A stretch of 42,735 bases of DNA from contig USOQ01000016.1 in the NCBI GenBank assembly GCA_900556395.1, forward strand, positions 1-42,735, given 5' to 3'. Both the position numbers and the translations under genes were made by a program. The notes under the pieces were generated by a model that had not been told where the DNA came from, ran no database searches, and saw nothing but the letters and a program-made list of their open reading frames with translations. The DNA is from Candidatus Segatella caccae (GTDB lineage: Bacteria; Bacteroidota; Bacteroidia; Bacteroidales; Bacteroidaceae). Below are positions 41,324-42,735 of this stretch, piece after piece (the stretch's first letter is position 1; each line of letters starts with the position of its first letter).

Positions 41324-41401
41324 GAAAGTACTTGCGTTGCCCATCGCAAGTACTTTCAACAGCCATCGCAAGTACTTTCATTGCCCATCGCAAGTATGTT
41401 C
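41324..41401. repeat. Array of 13-base units at 22-base period with an inverted leading copy
   Basis: CGCAAGTACTTTC occurs at 41345-41357 and 41367-41379, with a variant CGCAAGTATGTTC at 41389-41401, each 22 bases apart. The inverted form GAAAGTACTTGCG lies at 41324-41336, so units one and two form a perfect 13-base hairpin. Each complete unit contains the palindrome AAGTACTT. The spacer word GCCCAT or AGCCAT recurs. It sits between the esterase and the jelly-roll gene and may serve as a terminator hairpin or protein-binding array. Confidence 0.85.
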
Positions 41402-41446
41402 ATTTTTTTACCCTTTTTTGTTGTAAAATAGCAATTGACTATTGAC

Positions 41447-42451
41447 ATGAAGAACGATATAAGATTTTTTATTTTGGCAGTCGTGATGTTGCCGCTGGCG
41501 GTGATGGCAGGTGAACCTGACGGAACACTTGTTGCCGACGGAAAAAGTTCTACGACCTATCAGCTGATTACATCTTCGGGCTACATGTATGAGTGTCCCG
41601 ATTACTCACGCGACCATGCCTCTAAGCCTTTTCAGCACATACAACAAGTCATGGACGGGGCTCTGAATAAATATGTGTTCCAGTTTTTCATACATGCCAA
41701 GATAGACGATGACCGTGGCATCGTGAGTACTACCGACAGGCAGCGCAACGAAATCAAAACCTTCAATAAGTCGCCTGAGTCGATGATAGGTTTTGAAGGT
41801 GAAGAAATGGTCTTCAAATGGAAGTTTCTGCTACCTAAAGGATTGTTGACGACTAAAAACTTTACGCATATTCATCAGCTGAAGGGTATCGACAACAAGG
41901 CGGGAACGGCTGACGTGTCTACTCCGCTGATTACATTTACTTGTCGTACTACAGGGAGTGGACAGAAACAGAAGCAAGTGTTGCAGGTGAGACATCACGA
42001 CAGGCATACGGGTGCGCTGAAGACCATGGCTGATGCCGACCTTTCATTGCTGACAGGACATTGGGTAGAGGTGACTGAAAGGGTAAGGTTTGGTGAAAAT
42101 GGTCTGTATTCGGTAATTATCAATGATGTCAAGACCGGGAAACAGGTGCTTCGGGTGGATACTGAGGCTTGCGATATGTGGCGTACTGACTGTGCAGGAC
42201 TTCGACCTAAATGGGGAATTTATCGTTATATAGGTGAGGATCGCTCGATGGAAAACTTTTTGCGCGACGAAGAACTCAGATTTGCTGATTTCTCTATTCA
42301 GAAAATCATGCAGTCTTCTCATATCAGCCAGCCTGTAGTGACGAGAGATTCCGGCTATAAGACTTACGATATCTTAGGGCGGCAGATGACTCAAGCGAAT
42401 CGCCAAGGCCTTATTATTATAAAAGGTGGCAAATACTTTTCAAGAAAATAG
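41447..42451 (+). CDS. Secreted jelly-roll protein resembling polysaccharide lyases, family unclear
   Basis: A 334-residue protein with a signal peptide ending near VMAG (residue 21). The body looks like a beta-jelly-roll lyase of the heparin lyase I / PL14 / PL20 type (PF14099-like): FEGEEMVFKWKFLLPK, then His141 and His143 in FTHIHQLKG, STPLITFTCR, LQVRHHDR, GHWVEVTERVRFG and LRPKWGIYRYIG. These are the positions where such enzymes carry substrate-binding and catalytic residues. The C-terminus ends YDILGRQMT..GLIII with a lysine-rich tail, like the CBM-like protein at the other end of the locus. An upstream TTG at 41435 was rejected in favour of the ATG. It is separated from the alginate operon by 164 bases with a repeat array, so it may be its own unit. 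The substrate is unproven; alginate is the contextual guess. Confidence 0.65.
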   Translation: MKNDIRFFILAVVMLPLAVMAGEPDGTLVADGKSSTTYQLITSSGYMYECPDYSRDHASKPFQHIQQVMDGALNKYVFQFFIHAKIDDDRGIVSTTDRQRNEIKTFNKSPESMIGFEGEEMVFKWKFLLPKGLLTTKNFTHIHQLKGIDNKAGTADVSTPLITFTCRTTGSGQKQKQVLQVRHHDRHTGALKTMADADLSLLTGHWVEVTERVRFGENGLYSVIINDVKTGKQVLRVDTEACDMWRTDCAGLRPKWGIYRYIGEDRSMENFLRDEELRFADFSIQKIMQSSHISQPVVTRDSGYKTYDILGRQMTQANRQGLIIIKGGKYFSRK

Positions 42452-42475
42452 CAACTTATGACAACTTGTCAGCAT

Positions 42476-42510
42476 GCGTGTGTCAATCTTACCATTGGCA
42501 CACGCTTTGT
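42476..42510 (+). terminator. Probable terminator of the jelly-roll gene
   Basis: GCGTGTGTC (42476-42484) pairs with GGCACACGC (42497-42505) with one G-U pair, followed by TTTGTTATT. The T run is broken, so strength is uncertain. Confidence 0.65.
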
Positions 42511-42567
42511 TATTATAGGTAGCGTAAACACTTAGAGATGAGGCTCCCGATAGATGCATATCTTCGG

Positions 42568-42582
42568 CAAACTTCCAGTTTG
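42568..42582. promoter_or_regulatory. Short dyad ahead of dnaK
   Basis: CAAACTTCCAGTTTG is a 6-base inverted repeat 59 bases before the dnaK start. No CIRCE element is seen. It could lie in the leader or be a binding site; evidence is slight. Confidence 0.3.
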
Positions 42583-42641
42583 GGTGTTAATGAGATTTTA
42601 TAACATATTAATAACGAAAAAAAAATAAAAACAAAATAATT

Positions 42642-42735
42642 ATGGGAAAAGTAATTGGAATTGACTTGGGTACCACAAATAGTTGTGTTGCCGTTTTCGA
42701 AGGTAGCGAACCAGTTGTAATCGCTAACAGTGAAG
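42642..42735 (+). CDS. dnaK: Chaperone DnaK, N-terminal fragment
   Basis: Only the first 31 codons lie in the window. They read MGKVIGIDLGTTNSCVAVFE and then GSEPVVIANSE, the phosphate-1 loop and first strands of the Hsp70 nucleotide-binding domain, in near-universal form. DnaK is the ATP-driven cytoplasmic chaperone that works with DnaJ and GrpE. The gene is preceded by an A-rich leader and follows the alginate locus in the same direction, after a probable terminator. Its promoter was not resolved. Confidence 0.97.
   Translation, partial: MGKVIGIDLGTTNSCVAVFEGSEPVVIANSE

Noticed and set aside
41324..41401. Short CRISPR array
   Set aside because: Units are 13 bases with 9-base near-identical spacers and one inverted copy; no cas genes nearby.
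1..42735. tRNA, rRNA, insertion sequences, prophage or conjugative genes
   Set aside because: None were recognised on either strand; scanning was by eye, so a divergent tRNA could be missed.

Overview
The window reads as chromosomal DNA of an anaerobic Bacteroidales bacterium, most likely from the Prevotella group. Three things point there: the recurring TAnnTTTG promoter element ahead of most transcription units, with A-rich rather than strong Shine-Dalgarno leaders; SusC/SusD and other TonB-type outer-membrane systems with surface lipoproteins; and eukaryote-type (type II) NADP isocitrate dehydrogenase. The genus is inferred from overall protein character, not from a marker gene.

Layout. 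(1) 1-2150: the start of purL on the minus strand, an 810-base intergenic region rich in short repeats, and an OmpA-family lipoprotein. (2) 2200-7170: a TPP riboswitch followed by thiD-thiE-thiC-thi4-(second thiE/tenI-like), a thiamine operon in which a Thi4-type thiazole synthase stands where ThiG/ThiH/ThiF/ThiS would be expected. (3) 7400-14550: icd, a tiny HTH regulator, a long AT-rich spacer that may encode a small RNA, a PhoB/PhoR-like two-component pair, and tex. (4) 14600-23250: a TonB-dependent receptor, a small lipoprotein, a DUF6850-like barrel, a DUF4876-like lipoprotein and a secreted M16 zinc protease, apparently one operon. Its layout recalls protein-import-and-cleave systems such as Fus. 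(5) 23570-42450: a small hypothetical gene, then an alginate utilisation locus: a secreted CBM-like protein and a FadR-type GntR regulator (both minus strand), divergent from susC-susD-TIG lipoprotein-PL6-PL17-kdgF-MFS transporter-SDR reductase-PL38-like lyase-esterase, with a separate jelly-roll lyase-like gene at the end. (6) 42642 onward: the start of dnaK.

How the alginate genes should work together (inference from families). SusC/SusD and the TIG lipoprotein capture and import alginate pieces. PL6, PL38-like and PL17 lyases cut them to unsaturated monouronate. KdgF speeds opening to the linear keto-uronate (DEHU), the MFS protein carries it across the inner membrane, and the SDR reduces it to KDG. 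KDG kinase and KDPG aldolase are not in the window. The palindrome TTGGTATACCAA occurs between the regulator and susC and again ahead of the CBM-like gene, so one regulator probably controls both. The most novel candidates are the jelly-roll lyase-like protein, the esterase inside an alginate locus, the inserted domain in the transporter, the TonB/M16 operon, the possible small RNA near 9550-9917, and two arrays of short dyads with exact 21- and 22-base periods.
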